Source of the DNA: Bradyrhizobium sp. ISRA430 | GTDB taxonomy: Bacteria > Pseudomonadota > Alphaproteobacteria > Rhizobiales > Xanthobacteraceae | Length of the DNA stretch: 64,000 nucleotides | Assembly (NCBI RefSeq): GCF_029909975.1 | Contig: NZ_CP094516.1 | Location: 6,076,001 to 6,140,000 of the forward strand | Direction of reading: 5' to 3' | In this document: positions 1 to 10,664 of the stretch, in pieces | Layout: every line of letters begins with the position of its first letter | Numbering within the stretch: position 1 is the stretch's first letter | Position numbers and translations under genes: made by a program | Notes under the pieces: generated by a model | Database searches by the model: none | Told to the model about the DNA's origin: nothing | The model's input: the letters and a program-made list of their open reading frames with translations, nothing else

Positions 1-1594
<1,594 letters not shown>

Positions 1595-1837
1595 GGCGCC
1601 TACGCATAAGACCCCGGCCAGGCGAATTCAACCGACGGGCGCGTGATAGATCGCGGTTCCCGCCTCGCGCCTGATTGGGCGGTGATGTCCCGATGGCAGG
1701 AATTCGGCCGCAGGAACCAACCGCTTCCGCGAACATTCTGGTCAGGGGGTCGACGCGGGGGCGCGCTTTACGCGATCGAGGCGCTGATGCCTGCAATCGG
1801 ATTTGACCTGAATGTTCGTCTCGGGCGAGGGGGAGCT

Positions 1838-2002
1838 GTGAGTACGGTGATAGAGAACCTGCTGGCGCGAAAGCAGCAGCTCGTGGAGCAACTGGACAAA
1901 GCGCAGGCGGTCGAGGAACGCGACAGGATCGAGCACCAGCTCGAGCAGATCAACACCGCGCTCGATTTTCTGGATCGACCCGAACCGAACGGCGGGCACT
2001 AA
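1838..2002 (+). CDS. Small charged coiled-coil protein (54 aa), function unknown
   Basis: The start is a GTG at 1838, preceded by a purine-rich Shine-Dalgarno stretch (GCGAGGGGGAG). The 54-residue product is mostly one amphipathic helix rich in Glu, Gln, Leu and Lys (ARKQQLVEQLDKAQAVEERD), with heptad-like leucines suggesting a short coiled coil. A longer in-frame extension exists upstream, but it has an atypical composition and no ribosome-binding site. I do not recognise a named family. It resembles small conserved rhizobial proteins of unknown role. It stands between the ygiQ-like gene and a GntR regulator, both on the other strand, so it is probably transcribed alone. Confidence 0.6.
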   Translation: MSTVIENLLARKQQLVEQLDKAQAVEERDRIEHQLEQINTALDFLDRPEPNGGH

Positions 2003-2014
2003 TTTAGCGGCCGC

Positions 2015-2680
2015 TCAGTCCACCTTCAACGCCCGCGCATAGGCCACGCCTGAATTGGTGATATGCGTCGTGACCAGCGTCTCGAACGCCGCGAGCTCGC
2101 CGTGTGCGAACAAATCGAGCAGCTTGCGATGCTCGTCGAACGATGTGCGGGTCCGCACGTCGATCGGGGAGGTCAGGTTGGTGCGCAGCGCCGCGACGCG
2201 GCCCGAGACGAGCTGATAGGATTCGACGAGATAGCGGTTGCCGCAATGCGCGAACAGCGCCTCGTGAAAGGCGGCATCGGCGCGGCCATAGGCGATGTTG
2301 TCCCTGGCCGCGACCGCGGGCTCCATCGCCGCGATCGCGGCGCCCATTGTCGCAATCGCGCCGTCGCGATCGTGACGGAACGCGAGCTCGGCCGCCTTGG
2401 GTTCGAGCGCGATCCGGAAGGTGCACAGCGCGGTGATGTCCTCGGCGCTCGGCGTGAAGACGAAGCTGCCGACCTGCGGCCTGATCACCACGAGCCCCTG
2501 CGCCTGCAACTGCCCCATCGCCTCGCGCACCGGCGTGCGGCTGACGCCGAAGGAGTTCGCAACCATCTCCTCGGAAATCGCCGCGCCAAGCGCGAAATCG
2601 CCGTCGATGATGGCCTGGCGCAGTCGCAGCATGACGCGCTGCGACAGCGATTTCGGCGCATCGAGCTTCAAGGCTCTCAT
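2015..2680 (-). CDS. GntR/FCD family transcriptional regulator
   Basis: The N-terminal half is a GntR winged helix (QRVMLRLRQAIIDGDFALG, then SEEMVANSFGVSRTPVREAM). The C-terminal half is an all-helical FCD domain with the metal/ligand histidines expected for 2-hydroxyacid or sugar-acid sensing regulators. ATG 2680 is chosen because GGAG precedes it at a good distance; an ATG at 2692 is also in frame. The gene lies 25 bp after the FAD-linked dehydrogenase gene on the same strand, so the two form an operon, and the regulator probably senses that enzyme's substrate. A likely operator is the inverted repeat at 4182-4200, in the divergent control region shared with the DapA-like gene. Confidence 0.85.
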   Translation of the reverse strand: MRALKLDAPKSLSQRVMLRLRQAIIDGDFALGAAISEEMVANSFGVSRTPVREAMGQLQAQGLVVIRPQVGSFVFTPSAEDITALCTFRIALEPKAAELAFRHDRDGAIATMGAAIAAMEPAVAARDNIAYGRADAAFHEALFAHCGNRYLVESYQLVSGRVAALRTNLTSPIDVRTRTSFDEHRKLLDLFAHGELAAFETLVTTHITNSGVAYARALKVD

Positions 2681-2705
2681 CGGCGCTCCCATGGCGTTGC
2701 GGCAG

Positions 2706-4118
2706 TCAGATCACCTTGCCGGGGTTGAGCAGATGCTCGGGGTCGAGCGCGGCCTTCAGCGTGCGCATCAGCGCGATCTCGGCGTCACTCCTGGCATGCC
2801 CCAGCCACTGCTTCTTCAGCGTGCCGATGCCGTGCTCGGCGGAGACGCTGCCGCCCATTTCGCGTACCAGACCATAGATGATCGCGTCCATCTCCGCCTT
2901 CGGCTGGTGCTCGATGGCGCGGCCCGTGACCCAGGAGACGAGGTGCAGGTTGCCGTCGCCGATATGGCCATAATAGACGCTCTCGCATCCTTCAATGCCC
3001 TTCGCGAGCGCCGCCTTGCAGCGCGTGACGAACTCGTCCATCCGCGCCACGGCAAGGCCTATATCGTAGGAGATGTGCGGCCCCAGCACCTGGCCGAATT
3101 CGGCGCAGATGTCGCGCACCCGCCAGAACGCCTGGGTCTGCGCCAGCGATTGCGCTACGGCAGCATCCGCCAAGAGCCCGCGCTCCATCAGCTCTTCGAG
3201 CCAGCTCTGGAATCGCGGGGCATCTAAGCTCTCGTCGGTGCCCTGCGCCTCCACCAGCACGTAGAGACCGTGGCCTGCGGCGACCGGAGGCTTTACGCCG
3301 GCGCGCGCCGTGATCACCTCCCAATAGTCCGGCCACATCACTTCGAACGCCGAGAGCAGCGGGCCGAGCCCGCTTCGCGCGGCCCCGAGCAGCTCGATCA
3401 CCGCGGCATAGTCCTTCAGCGCGCACAGCGCAGCCATGGTCGAGCGCGGCTTTGGAAACAGCCGCAGCACCACGCGGGTGACGATGCCGAGCGTGCCCTC
3501 CGAGCCGATGAAGAGATGCTTGAGATCATAGCCGGCGTTGTTCTTCATCAGCTTGTTGAGACTGGTGATGATCGCGCCGTCGGGCAGCACCACTTCGAGG
3601 CCGAGCACCAGTTCGCGCGTCATGCCGTAGCGGATCACGTGGTTGCCGCCGGCATTGGTGGAGAGATTGCCGCCGATGGCGCAGGAGCCGCGCGAGCCGA
3701 GATCGAGCGGGAAGAAGAAGCCGGCCTCGTCGGCGGCCTTCTGGATCGTCTCGAGCGGGGTACCGGCCTTCACCGTCATCGTTGCGGACGCACGATCGAT
3801 CTCCTCGATGCCGACCATGCGCTCGAGCGAGATCGCGACCCAGCCTGGCTCGGGCGAGGCGCCGCGGCACAGACCTGTCAATCCGCCCTGCGGCACAAAC
3901 GGCAGCCGCGCCTGCCGGCAAGTCGCGATCGCGTCGGCGACGCCTTGCGCATCGAGCGGACGGATCACCGCGAGCGGCGTTTGCGGCAGGCTCGCGCTCC
4001 AGTCGTTGCAATTGCGCGCGGGCACCTCGGCGCCAGTCAGCACGGCCGCGGCGCCGAGCTTGTCGCGGAGGGCGCTGAGCAATTGGTTGGGATGATCGGC
4101 CGGGGTCACCATATCCAT
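2706..4118 (-). CDS. FAD-binding 2-hydroxyacid dehydrogenase (GlcD/D-lactate/D-2-HG family)
   Basis: The 470-residue product has the FAD_binding_4 (PCMH/VAO-type) fold. The FAD-contacting stretch PFVPQGGLTGLCRG is near residue 75, then come GGNLSTNAGGNHVIRYG and GSEGTLGIVT. The C-terminal FAD-oxidase domain has HIGDGNLHL (metal/substrate histidines) and the terminal SAEHGIGTLKK signature. Such enzymes oxidise D-2-hydroxyacids (D-lactate, glycolate, D-2-hydroxyglutarate) and pass electrons to quinone or cytochrome; which acid is used here cannot be told. ATG 4118 has AGAGG upstream. The frame stays open to 4229, but that extension runs through the probable promoter and operator. The GntR gene follows 25 bp downstream and a DapA-like gene is divergent. 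Confidence 0.88.
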   Translation of the reverse strand: MDMVTPADHPNQLLSALRDKLGAAAVLTGAEVPARNCNDWSASLPQTPLAVIRPLDAQGVADAIATCRQARLPFVPQGGLTGLCRGASPEPGWVAISLERMVGIEEIDRASATMTVKAGTPLETIQKAADEAGFFFPLDLGSRGSCAIGGNLSTNAGGNHVIRYGMTRELVLGLEVVLPDGAIITSLNKLMKNNAGYDLKHLFIGSEGTLGIVTRVVLRLFPKPRSTMAALCALKDYAAVIELLGAARSGLGPLLSAFEVMWPDYWEVITARAGVKPPVAAGHGLYVLVEAQGTDESLDAPRFQSWLEELMERGLLADAAVAQSLAQTQAFWRVRDICAEFGQVLGPHISYDIGLAVARMDEFVTRCKAALAKGIEGCESVYYGHIGDGNLHLVSWVTGRAIEHQPKAEMDAIIYGLVREMGGSVSAEHGIGTLKKQWLGHARSDAEIALMRTLKAALDPEHLLNPGKVI

Positions 4119-4181
4119 GCAGCACCTCTTGAGGTCGCCCGCAGCCGACTGAGCGCGAGCGAACACGGGAATTGCCCCGAG

Positions 4182-4200
4182 CTTGTATGTAAGGTACAAG
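4182..4200. promoter_or_regulatory. Inverted repeat, likely GntR operator in a divergent promoter
   Basis: CTTGTA (4182-4187) and TACAAG (4195-4200) form a perfect 6-bp dyad around a 7-bp centre. The position, between the divergent FAD dehydrogenase and DapA-like genes, fits an operator for the FCD-type GntR protein encoded at 2015-2680. Assignment to that regulator is inferred from position only. Confidence 0.5.
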
Positions 4201-4280
4201 GGGAAAAGTAAAGCAAAAACAAGGCCCAATCGAGCCCCGAAGGTCGTTATGCATCAGGGGCTTACGCCGAGGCCGCAGCA

Positions 4281-5177
4281 ATGGGTGGTGTGATGACGGA
4301 AGCGATTCGCGGATTCTGGGTGGCGGCAGCGACGCCGCTGACGTCGGACGGCGGCGTGGATCCCGTCCGGCTCGCGACGCATGCCCAATGGCTCTTCGGC
4401 AGAGGTGTCGACGGCGTCGTGCTGTTCGGCACCACCGGCGAAGGCACCTCATTCAACGTCGCCGAACGCATCGCGACCGTCGAGGCGCTGCTCAAGGCCG
4501 GCGTCGCGGCCGAGCGGATCGGGATCGGTGGCGGCTTTCCCGCCATCAGCGACAGCATCGCGCTGACGCGCGCCGTGCTTGGCCTCGGCCTGCGCCACGT
4601 GTTGCTGTTGCCGCCCTATTTCGACCGCAGCGTCACGCCCGAGGGTATCGAGGATGCCTTCGCGGCAATCATCGACGAGGTCGCCGACGATCGCGTGCGC
4701 GCCACGCTCTATCACATCCCGCAGGTCTCCGGCGTCGCGATTCCGACATCGGTGGCCGCGAACCTGCGCAAGCGCTACGGCAAGCTGGTCGCGGGCCTGA
4801 AAGATTCCAGCGGCGACTTCAAGCAATTCCGGGCGTTCCGCAGCGCGGCTCCCGAACTCGCCATCACCGTCGGCAATGAAGCCGACATCGCCCGCGCGAT
4901 CGCGGAGGGCGGTGCCGGCACCATCTGCGGCATGGCCAATATCGTACCGGAGCTGGTCAAGGGCATGATCGACGGCGCCGATGTCGAAGCGCGCATGCAG
5001 GCCGCGATCGACATCGTGGTGAAGACGCCGTCCTTCCTCGCGACGCTGAAGGCCATCCTCGCAGCGCAGACCGCAGATGCAGGCTGGCTGCGCGTCCGAC
5101 CGCCGCTGCGCCCGCTCTCCGACGGCGCCGCGCTCAAGCGGAAGCTCGACGAGCTGATGGCTCCTGTCGTCGCTTGA
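4281..5177 (+). CDS. DapA-like (DHDPS/NAL superfamily) lyase/aldolase
   Basis: A 298-residue class I aldolase of the N-acetylneuraminate lyase/dihydrodipicolinate synthase superfamily. Visible motifs are LFGTTGEGTSF (carboxylate-binding GTTGE), the catalytic tyrosine in TLYHIP, and the Schiff-base lysine in AGLKDSSGDF. These mark an active pyruvate- or 2-keto-acid-type lyase. True lysine-biosynthetic DapA is usually encoded elsewhere. The divergent partner operon (FAD dehydrogenase plus GntR) suggests a catabolic role, such as cleaving or dehydrating a 2-keto-3-deoxy acid whose product is oxidised by the partner; that is inference. ATG 4281 has a GAGG eight bases upstream; ATG 4293 is an alternative. 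Confidence 0.87.
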   Translation: MGGVMTEAIRGFWVAAATPLTSDGGVDPVRLATHAQWLFGRGVDGVVLFGTTGEGTSFNVAERIATVEALLKAGVAAERIGIGGGFPAISDSIALTRAVLGLGLRHVLLLPPYFDRSVTPEGIEDAFAAIIDEVADDRVRATLYHIPQVSGVAIPTSVAANLRKRYGKLVAGLKDSSGDFKQFRAFRSAAPELAITVGNEADIARAIAEGGAGTICGMANIVPELVKGMIDGADVEARMQAAIDIVVKTPSFLATLKAILAAQTADAGWLRVRPPLRPLSDGAALKRKLDELMAPVVA

Positions 5178-5267
5178 GATCGCGCAAAATCGCGACGCAT
5201 TGCGGCACGTTGCGTGTCGCGATCGCTGCGAAAGCGACCGATGATTGCCGTGCGGCGTCCATTCGCG

Positions 5268-5284
5268 TTTAGAACGATTCAACA
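5268..5284. promoter_or_regulatory. Candidate ICE/Irr iron-response box
   Basis: TTTAGAA (5268-5274), a CGA spacer and TTCAACA match the iron control element recognised by rhizobial Irr (TTTAGAA-N3-TTCTAAA): the left half is perfect and the right half matches at five of seven positions. It lies upstream of a PepSY-TM gene, a class often iron-regulated, which makes the match biologically coherent. Confidence 0.5.
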
Positions 5285-5547
5285 CTAGAGGGATTCAAGT
5301 CGCTCTACGGTTCTCTCCATCTGCGACGACTGCTAGATGCGCACACTTCAATGTTCGTGACTTGAAGTGGATCGAAAGTGCGTGCCTATCTGGGTGGCCA
5401 GCGCGTCAGCGGCCATCGAAACTGCGCCGGCAAGAGCCGGGCGAGTGTTCTCATCGGCGCAGCCGTCCGGCTCGCCGAATGTCCCATCACCACGACGACC
5501 GTGAAAGCGCAAGCGGCGCTGCCGCCGGCGACGGTGAAGTTCTAGCG

Positions 5548-6732
5548 ATGGCGGTGCAGTTGGGGCGCGCGATCAAGGTTGTCCTGCTTCAAGTCCATTC
5601 CATTGTGGGCCTGGTGCTCGCGCCGCTGCTTGCCTTGATCGCATTGACCGGCGCGATCATGGGTTTTGAGGACGAGCTCGTCGACCATCTGAACGCCGGG
5701 ATCATGCAAGTCGCGCCGCGAACGGCACCGGCGCTGCTGCCGGACGAGCTGGTCGCACGGTTGAAGGCGGCGCAGGATGTCGGCAAAGTTGCCGCCGTCA
5801 CGCTGTCGAGCGACCCGTCCGCAGCCGTCCACGTCCGCTTCGGGCGCGACGAGCAGGCCGGGCGGCCGGCTTCGCTCTATGTCGATCCCTATGACGCGCG
5901 CGTGCTGGGCATACCGCGCGGGGAGGAGTTCTTTGCGACCGTCCGCAGGTTGCATCGGTGGCTGCTGATCCCGGGCGATGCCAAGGGCTGGGGACGCCCG
6001 ATCACCGGCATTGCGGCGCTCGGCCTCATCGTCATGCTCGTTTCGGGCCTCGTGCTGCGCTGGCCCCGCCGCGCGCGCAGCGTGAAGATGTGGCTGAAGC
6101 CGAATCTCGGGCTCAGCGGCCGCGGCCTGCACCGGTCGCTGCACGCCGTGATCGGCACCTGGGTGCTGCCGATCTATCTGGTGATGACGCTGACGGGGCT
6201 TTGGTTCTCGTTCGACTGGTACAAGGACGGCGTCGTCTGGTTGTTGGCGCGTCCAGAGGTCACTGCCACAAGCACGTTGCCGAAGCCACCGCCCGCGGCT
6301 GCCCTGCGCGAGCCGGGTCAACCGATGGGATTCGATCGGGCCTGGTCGACCTTCCTCCACGAGGAGGGCGATCGCTTTTCCAGAGCCTTGCTGACGCTGC
6401 CCGCCGCACCGGGCACGGTGATGCGGATCCGGTCGTGGGGGAAGGAGGCTACGCTCGAGGCCACACGCGACGAATTCCGCATCGACGCCGCCACCGGCCA
6501 CATGGTCTCTGCGGAGCGCTATGCCGACAAGACGTTCGGCGAGAAGATTATCGCGAGCGTGTACGACCTTCACCGCGGCGCGATTCTGGGCTGGCCCGGC
6601 AAGCTCGCCTTCATGCTCGCCGCGGCGTTGATGCCGCTTTTCGCGGTCACGGGCATCCTGCTTTATCTGTCGCGCCGCCGGCTGCGACGTCCCGTGCAGC
6701 CGCCGGTCGGGCGCCTGGTTCCCGGCGAGTGA
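5548..6732 (+). CDS. PepSY-associated TM helix protein (PiuB-like, iron-linked)
   Basis: A membrane protein of about 394 residues. The first TM segment is near residues 12-35 (IVGLVLAPLLALIALTGAIMG). A periplasmic PepSY-like region follows, then LHRWLLIPG, a second TM (GIAALGLIVMLVSGLVLRW), the LHRSLHAVIGTWVLPIYLVM segment, and a last TM (FMLAAALMPLFAVTGILLYL). This is the PepSY_TM/PiuB layout, with paired His residues that may bind haem; family members act in siderophore-iron reduction or uptake. ATG 5548 puts the first TM at the usual distance from the N-terminus, but its ribosome-binding site is weak. ATG 5479 (His-rich leader) and an even earlier in-frame ATG exist. The iron box at 5268-5284 supports iron control through Irr. 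Confidence 0.8.
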   Translation: MAVQLGRAIKVVLLQVHSIVGLVLAPLLALIALTGAIMGFEDELVDHLNAGIMQVAPRTAPALLPDELVARLKAAQDVGKVAAVTLSSDPSAAVHVRFGRDEQAGRPASLYVDPYDARVLGIPRGEEFFATVRRLHRWLLIPGDAKGWGRPITGIAALGLIVMLVSGLVLRWPRRARSVKMWLKPNLGLSGRGLHRSLHAVIGTWVLPIYLVMTLTGLWFSFDWYKDGVVWLLARPEVTATSTLPKPPPAAALREPGQPMGFDRAWSTFLHEEGDRFSRALLTLPAAPGTVMRIRSWGKEATLEATRDEFRIDAATGHMVSAERYADKTFGEKIIASVYDLHRGAILGWPGKLAFMLAAALMPLFAVTGILLYLSRRRLRRPVQPPVGRLVPGE

Positions 6733-6808
6733 GCTGAAGCCGGAAAAGCTAGCCAACGCTTGCGCAATCGTCCAAAAGCTCCTGGCTCGTCCTTTCGAGG
6801 TTCATGCC

Positions 6809-8041
6809 ATGATGCTCAAGCCCGTCACTCCCGCCGAGATCCGCCGTGCGCTGCTGTTGCGCGAGGAGCTCGCGCTGCTCGATCTCAGGCACGAGGCGGC
6901 CTTCGCTACCGGCCATCCGCTGTTCGCCGCCAACATGGCCGTCGACCGTATCGCCATCGAGGCCGAGGTGAGGCTGCCGCGCAAAGACGCGCCCGTCGTG
7001 CTCTATGATGACGGCGACGGGCTGGTCGCGGCCGGCGCCGAGCGGCTTGCGGGCCTCGGTTACGCCAATGTTCGTGCGCTCGACGGCGGGCTGAAGGCCT
7101 GGCGCGCGGCGGGCTTTGAGGTATTCGCGGACGTCAATTCCTATTGCAAGGCCTTTGGCGAGCTGGTCGAAGCGCGCCGGCACACGCCCTCGCTCAGCGC
7201 CGACGAGGTCGCAAAGCTGATCGCCGACAAGGCTGACATCGCGATCCTCGACGTCCGCCGTTTCGACGAATACGCGACCATGAACATCCCGGGCTCGGTC
7301 AGCGTGCCCGGCGCGGAGCTGGTGCTGCGGGCCGGCAGCGCGGCGCCCGATCCAGGCACCACCATCATCGTCAATTGTGCAGGCCGCACGCGCTCGATCA
7401 TCGGCGCCCAGTCGCTGATCAATGCTGGCGTGCCCAACAAGGTGCGGGCGCTGCGCAACGGCACGATCGGCTGGACGTTGGCGCGGCACACGCTGGACCA
7501 CGGCTCGAACCGCCGCGGCGCCATCGGGCCGTTCGAAAGCGGCCCGGCCAACGCCCGCGATGTCGCCTATCGCGCCGGCGTTCGCCATATCGGCGCGAGC
7601 GAGGCGGCGGCGCTTTACGCGCAAACCGGTCGGACGCTCTATCGTTTCGACGTGCGCGATGCGGAGGAGTATGCGGTCGGCCACCTCCCGGGGTTCCGCC
7701 ACTATCCCGGCGGCCAGCTTGTTCAGGAGACCGACATGGCGGCGCCGGTGCGCGGCGCGCGCATTGTTTTGACCGACGGCAAAGGCGTTCGCGCCGACAT
7801 GACGGCGTCCTGGCTCGCGCAAATGGGCTGGGAGGTCTACGTGCTCGATGGCGGCTATGACGGCGCGCTCGAGGTCGGTCCGCCGCAGGTCGTGCCGAAG
7901 CCCGACCCGGCGCATCGCTACCGCCGCCCCTATGAGGGCACTGACGTCGCCGCGCGCGCGATGCAGGCCTATCTTGACTGGGAGTACGGCCTCGTCGAGC
8001 AGCTCCGTCGCGACGGCACGCACGGGTTTTACGTCATCTGA
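6809..8041 (+). CDS. Triple-rhodanese-domain sulfurtransferase
   Basis: A 410-residue protein with three rhodanese modules in tandem, about residues 5-105, 125-228 and 255-355. Only the middle one has a catalytic cysteine: C190 in VNCAGRTR (loop CAGRTRS), the persulfide-forming loop. The first domain has VLYDDGDG and the third VLTDGKG at the same place, each with Asp replacing Cys, so they are likely structural or regulatory. The enzyme would transfer sulfane sulfur to a thiol acceptor in the cytoplasm; no signal peptide is seen. A GAGG stretch precedes the paired ATGs at 6809/6812. It is likely monocistronic, followed by a repeat-containing gap and then serA. Confidence 0.88.
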   Translation: MMLKPVTPAEIRRALLLREELALLDLRHEAAFATGHPLFAANMAVDRIAIEAEVRLPRKDAPVVLYDDGDGLVAAGAERLAGLGYANVRALDGGLKAWRAAGFEVFADVNSYCKAFGELVEARRHTPSLSADEVAKLIADKADIAILDVRRFDEYATMNIPGSVSVPGAELVLRAGSAAPDPGTTIIVNCAGRTRSIIGAQSLINAGVPNKVRALRNGTIGWTLARHTLDHGSNRRGAIGPFESGPANARDVAYRAGVRHIGASEAAALYAQTGRTLYRFDVRDAEEYAVGHLPGFRHYPGGQLVQETDMAAPVRGARIVLTDGKGVRADMTASWLAQMGWEVYVLDGGYDGALEVGPPQVVPKPDPAHRYRRPYEGTDVAARAMQAYLDWEYGLVEQLRRDGTHGFYVI

Positions 8042-8075
8042 AGCGCCGGCCAGGCGGCCCGGCTGCAGCAGCGGG

Positions 8076-8180
8076 ACCGTTCATCCTTCGAGGCTCGCCC
8101 TGCGGTGCTTTCGCACCACAGGCCTCGCATCTCGAGCGACAACGGCTTCGCCGTTGCGCGGCGATGACGGGGCGCCTGTG
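8076..8180. repeat. Palindromic intergenic repeat before serA
   Basis: The 243-bp gap 8042-8284 holds a GC-rich palindromic element. Visible hairpins are GGTGC/GCACC (about 8104-8117) and a perfect CAACGGC-TTC-GCCGTTG stem (8140-8156). Text such as TCATCCTTCGAGGC recurs in related form near 57600. It looks like a member of a Bradyrhizobium interspersed repeat family; no gene is seen here. Confidence 0.6.
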
Positions 8181-8284
8181 ACATCTACCGTCGCGCCTTC
8201 TTGTTCCCATATCCAAACCCTATTGTGTTGCATCTCGTCCGCGGTCTATGAGCGCCGGACAAAGCCGATCGTCATGGAGATCCT

Positions 8285-9529
8285 ATGTCAGCCCCAGATC
8301 AAAGCCCCGAGCGGAATGCGAAGGCGCTGCTGCTCGAAGGTGTCAATGACAGCGCCGTGGACCTGTTCAGGAGCGCAGGCTTCACCAATGTCGAGCGCCT
8401 GACCAAGGCGCTGGACGGCGAGACGCTGCGGCAGGCGCTGAAGGGCGTGTCGCTGCTTGGCATCCGCTCGCGCACGCAGATCACTGCGGAGGTGCTCGAG
8501 GCCGCCGATCAGCTTCTCGCGGTCGGCTGCTTCAGCGTCGGTACCAACCAGGTTGACCTTTTGGCGGCGCGCAAGCGCGGCATTCCGGTCTTCAACGCCC
8601 CGTTCTCCAATACGCGCAGCGTGGCGGAGCTCGTGATCGGCGAGATCGTAATGCTGTTGCGGCGGATTTTTCCGCGCTCGGTGTCGGCGCATGAGGGCGG
8701 CTGGGACAAGTCGGCGACCGGCAGCCGGGAGGTGCGCGGCCGCACCCTCGGAATCATCGGCTACGGCAACATCGGCTCGCAGCTCTCGACGCTGGCCGAA
8801 GCCATGGGCATGCGGGTGATCTTCTTCGACCGCACCGACAAGCTCCGCCACGGCAACACCGAGCCGGTCGAGAAACTCGAAGAGCTCCTGGCGCAGAGCG
8901 ATATCGTCAGCCTGCACGTGCCGGAGACACCGGAGACCGCCGGCATGATCGGCGAGAAGGAACTGCGGGCGATGAAGCCGGGCTCGTTCCTGATCAACAA
9001 CAGCCGCGGCACCGTCGTCGATCTCGATGCGCTCGCCCGTACCCTGCGCGACGGTCACATCGCCGGTGCCGCCATCGACGTGTTTCCGGTCGAGCCGTCG
9101 TCGAATGCCGATCGCTTCAAGAGCCCGATGCAGGGCCTCGGCAACGTCATCCTGACCCCACATATCGGTGGCTCGACCGAGGAGGCGCAGGAGCGCATCG
9201 GCGGCGAGGTCGCGCGCAAGCTCGTCGACTATTTCATCACCGGCTCGACCATGGGCGCGGTGAATTTCCCGGAGGTGCAGCTACATCTGCGGCCCTCAGG
9301 CGCGCGCTTCAGCCACGTCCATCGCAACGTGCCGGGCATGCTGCAGCGGCTGAACGAGGTCTTCCTCCAGCGCGATATCAACATCGCCGCGCAATATCTG
9401 GAGACCGCCGGCGACCTCGGCTACGTCGTGCTCGATGCCGATCTGGGCGGCCAGGATTCGTCCACGCTGCTCGACCAGATCCGCGCCCTCGAGGGCACCG
9501 TCGGCGCACGGCTGGTCTTCGAACATTAG
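8285..9529 (+). CDS. serA: D-3-phosphoglycerate dehydrogenase
   Basis: Catalyses the first step of serine biosynthesis, NAD-dependent oxidation of 3-phosphoglycerate in the cytoplasm. At 414 residues it is the short E. coli-type form: a D-2-hydroxyacid dehydrogenase core with the NAD motif GIIGYGNIGSQLS, NNSRGTVVD, and the HIGGSTEEAQ segment carrying the catalytic His, then a C-terminal ACT regulatory domain (VPGMLQRLNEVFLQRDINI) that would allow feedback control by serine. The ATG has GGAG eight bases upstream. No serB or serC is adjacent, so it is probably a single-gene unit. Confidence 0.93.
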   Translation: MSAPDQSPERNAKALLLEGVNDSAVDLFRSAGFTNVERLTKALDGETLRQALKGVSLLGIRSRTQITAEVLEAADQLLAVGCFSVGTNQVDLLAARKRGIPVFNAPFSNTRSVAELVIGEIVMLLRRIFPRSVSAHEGGWDKSATGSREVRGRTLGIIGYGNIGSQLSTLAEAMGMRVIFFDRTDKLRHGNTEPVEKLEELLAQSDIVSLHVPETPETAGMIGEKELRAMKPGSFLINNSRGTVVDLDALARTLRDGHIAGAAIDVFPVEPSSNADRFKSPMQGLGNVILTPHIGGSTEEAQERIGGEVARKLVDYFITGSTMGAVNFPEVQLHLRPSGARFSHVHRNVPGMLQRLNEVFLQRDINIAAQYLETAGDLGYVVLDADLGGQDSSTLLDQIRALEGTVGARLVFEH

Positions 9530-9641
9530 ACGGCGGGACGTCACGTTCCGGTTGCATCAAGCGGCCACGGCTCTCTACACTGGCTCATCCTCGGCGTGGT
9601 ACAAATCGCGTCGAATTTGAGCTTCAGTCGCGTGGGTGCCG

Positions 9642-10661
9642 ATGGAACGGGACGCCGTACTGATTGATCTCGCACTTCAAGGCGGCGGCTCGCACGGCGC
9701 GTTCGCCTGGGGCGTGCTCGACCGTCTCCTCGAAGAAAAATGGCTCACGATCGCCGCCATCTCCGGCACGTCCGCCGGCGCGATGAACGCGGCCGTGCTG
9801 GCGGACGGCTGGACGGCCGGCGGTGCCGACGGCGCGCGTGATGCGCTCGAACAGTACTGGCAGCGCGTGTCGCGCGCGGCGGCCCTCAGTCCGTTGCAGC
9901 GCTCGCCGCTCGACCGGCTGATGGGGCGCTGGACACTCGATACCTCGCCGGCCTACATCCTCACCGATTTGATGTCGCGCGTGCTCTCGCCCTACGATCT
10001 CAATCCGACCGGCTACAACCCGCTGCGCGCTGTGCTGGCCGAGAGCATCGATTTCGAGCGCCTCGCACGCTCGCCGATCAAGCTGTTCATCACGGCGACG
10101 AGGGTGCGGACCGGGCGCGGGCGCATCTTCCGCAACGCGGAGATCACGGCAGACGTGCTGTTGGCGTCGGCCTGCCTGCCGACCATGTTTCGCGCGATCG
10201 AGATCGACGGCGAGCCCTATTGGGACGGCGGCTTCGCCGGCAATCCGACGATCACGCCGCTGGTGCGCGAAAGCGATGCCTACGACACCATTTTGGTACA
10301 GATTAATCCGACCGAGCGGCCGGAGGAGCCACGGACGGCGGCGGAGATCCTCAACCGCCTGAACGAGATTTCCTTCAACTCGCCGCTGATGAAGGAGCTG
10401 CGCATGATCGCGCTGCTGCGCCAGGCCGCCGATCCCGGCAGCGGCGAAGGTGCGCGCTGGGCGAAGATGCGGATGCACCGGATCAAGAGCGACATGCTGG
10501 CGAAGTTCGGCGCATCATCCAAGCTCAATGCGGAGTGGGAATTCATCTCGATGCTCCGGGCCGAGGGGCGGCTGGCCGCGCAAGCGTTTCTGGACGAGCA
10601 CGGCATGGACATCGGCCGGCGCTCGACTAGCGATCTCGATGCCCTACTGGCGGAGTGCTGA
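9642..10661 (+). CDS. Patatin-like phospholipase
   Basis: A 339-residue patatin-domain lipase/acyl hydrolase with a Ser-Asp dyad. The oxyanion glycine loop GGGSHGAF is at residues 14-21, the nucleophile elbow is GTSAG (Ser44), and the catalytic Asp lies in YWDGGFAG. Rhizobial members hydrolyse membrane phospholipids or act in polyhydroxybutyrate metabolism; the exact substrate cannot be read. There is no signal peptide, so it is cytoplasmic or membrane-peripheral. GTG 9636 is an alternative start two codons earlier. The GntP-like permease gene begins four bases after its stop, indicating translational coupling. Confidence 0.9.
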   Translation: MERDAVLIDLALQGGGSHGAFAWGVLDRLLEEKWLTIAAISGTSAGAMNAAVLADGWTAGGADGARDALEQYWQRVSRAAALSPLQRSPLDRLMGRWTLDTSPAYILTDLMSRVLSPYDLNPTGYNPLRAVLAESIDFERLARSPIKLFITATRVRTGRGRIFRNAEITADVLLASACLPTMFRAIEIDGEPYWDGGFAGNPTITPLVRESDAYDTILVQINPTERPEEPRTAAEILNRLNEISFNSPLMKELRMIALLRQAADPGSGEGARWAKMRMHRIKSDMLAKFGASSKLNAEWEFISMLRAEGRLAAQAFLDEHGMDIGRRSTSDLDALLAEC

Positions 10662-10664
10662 GGC

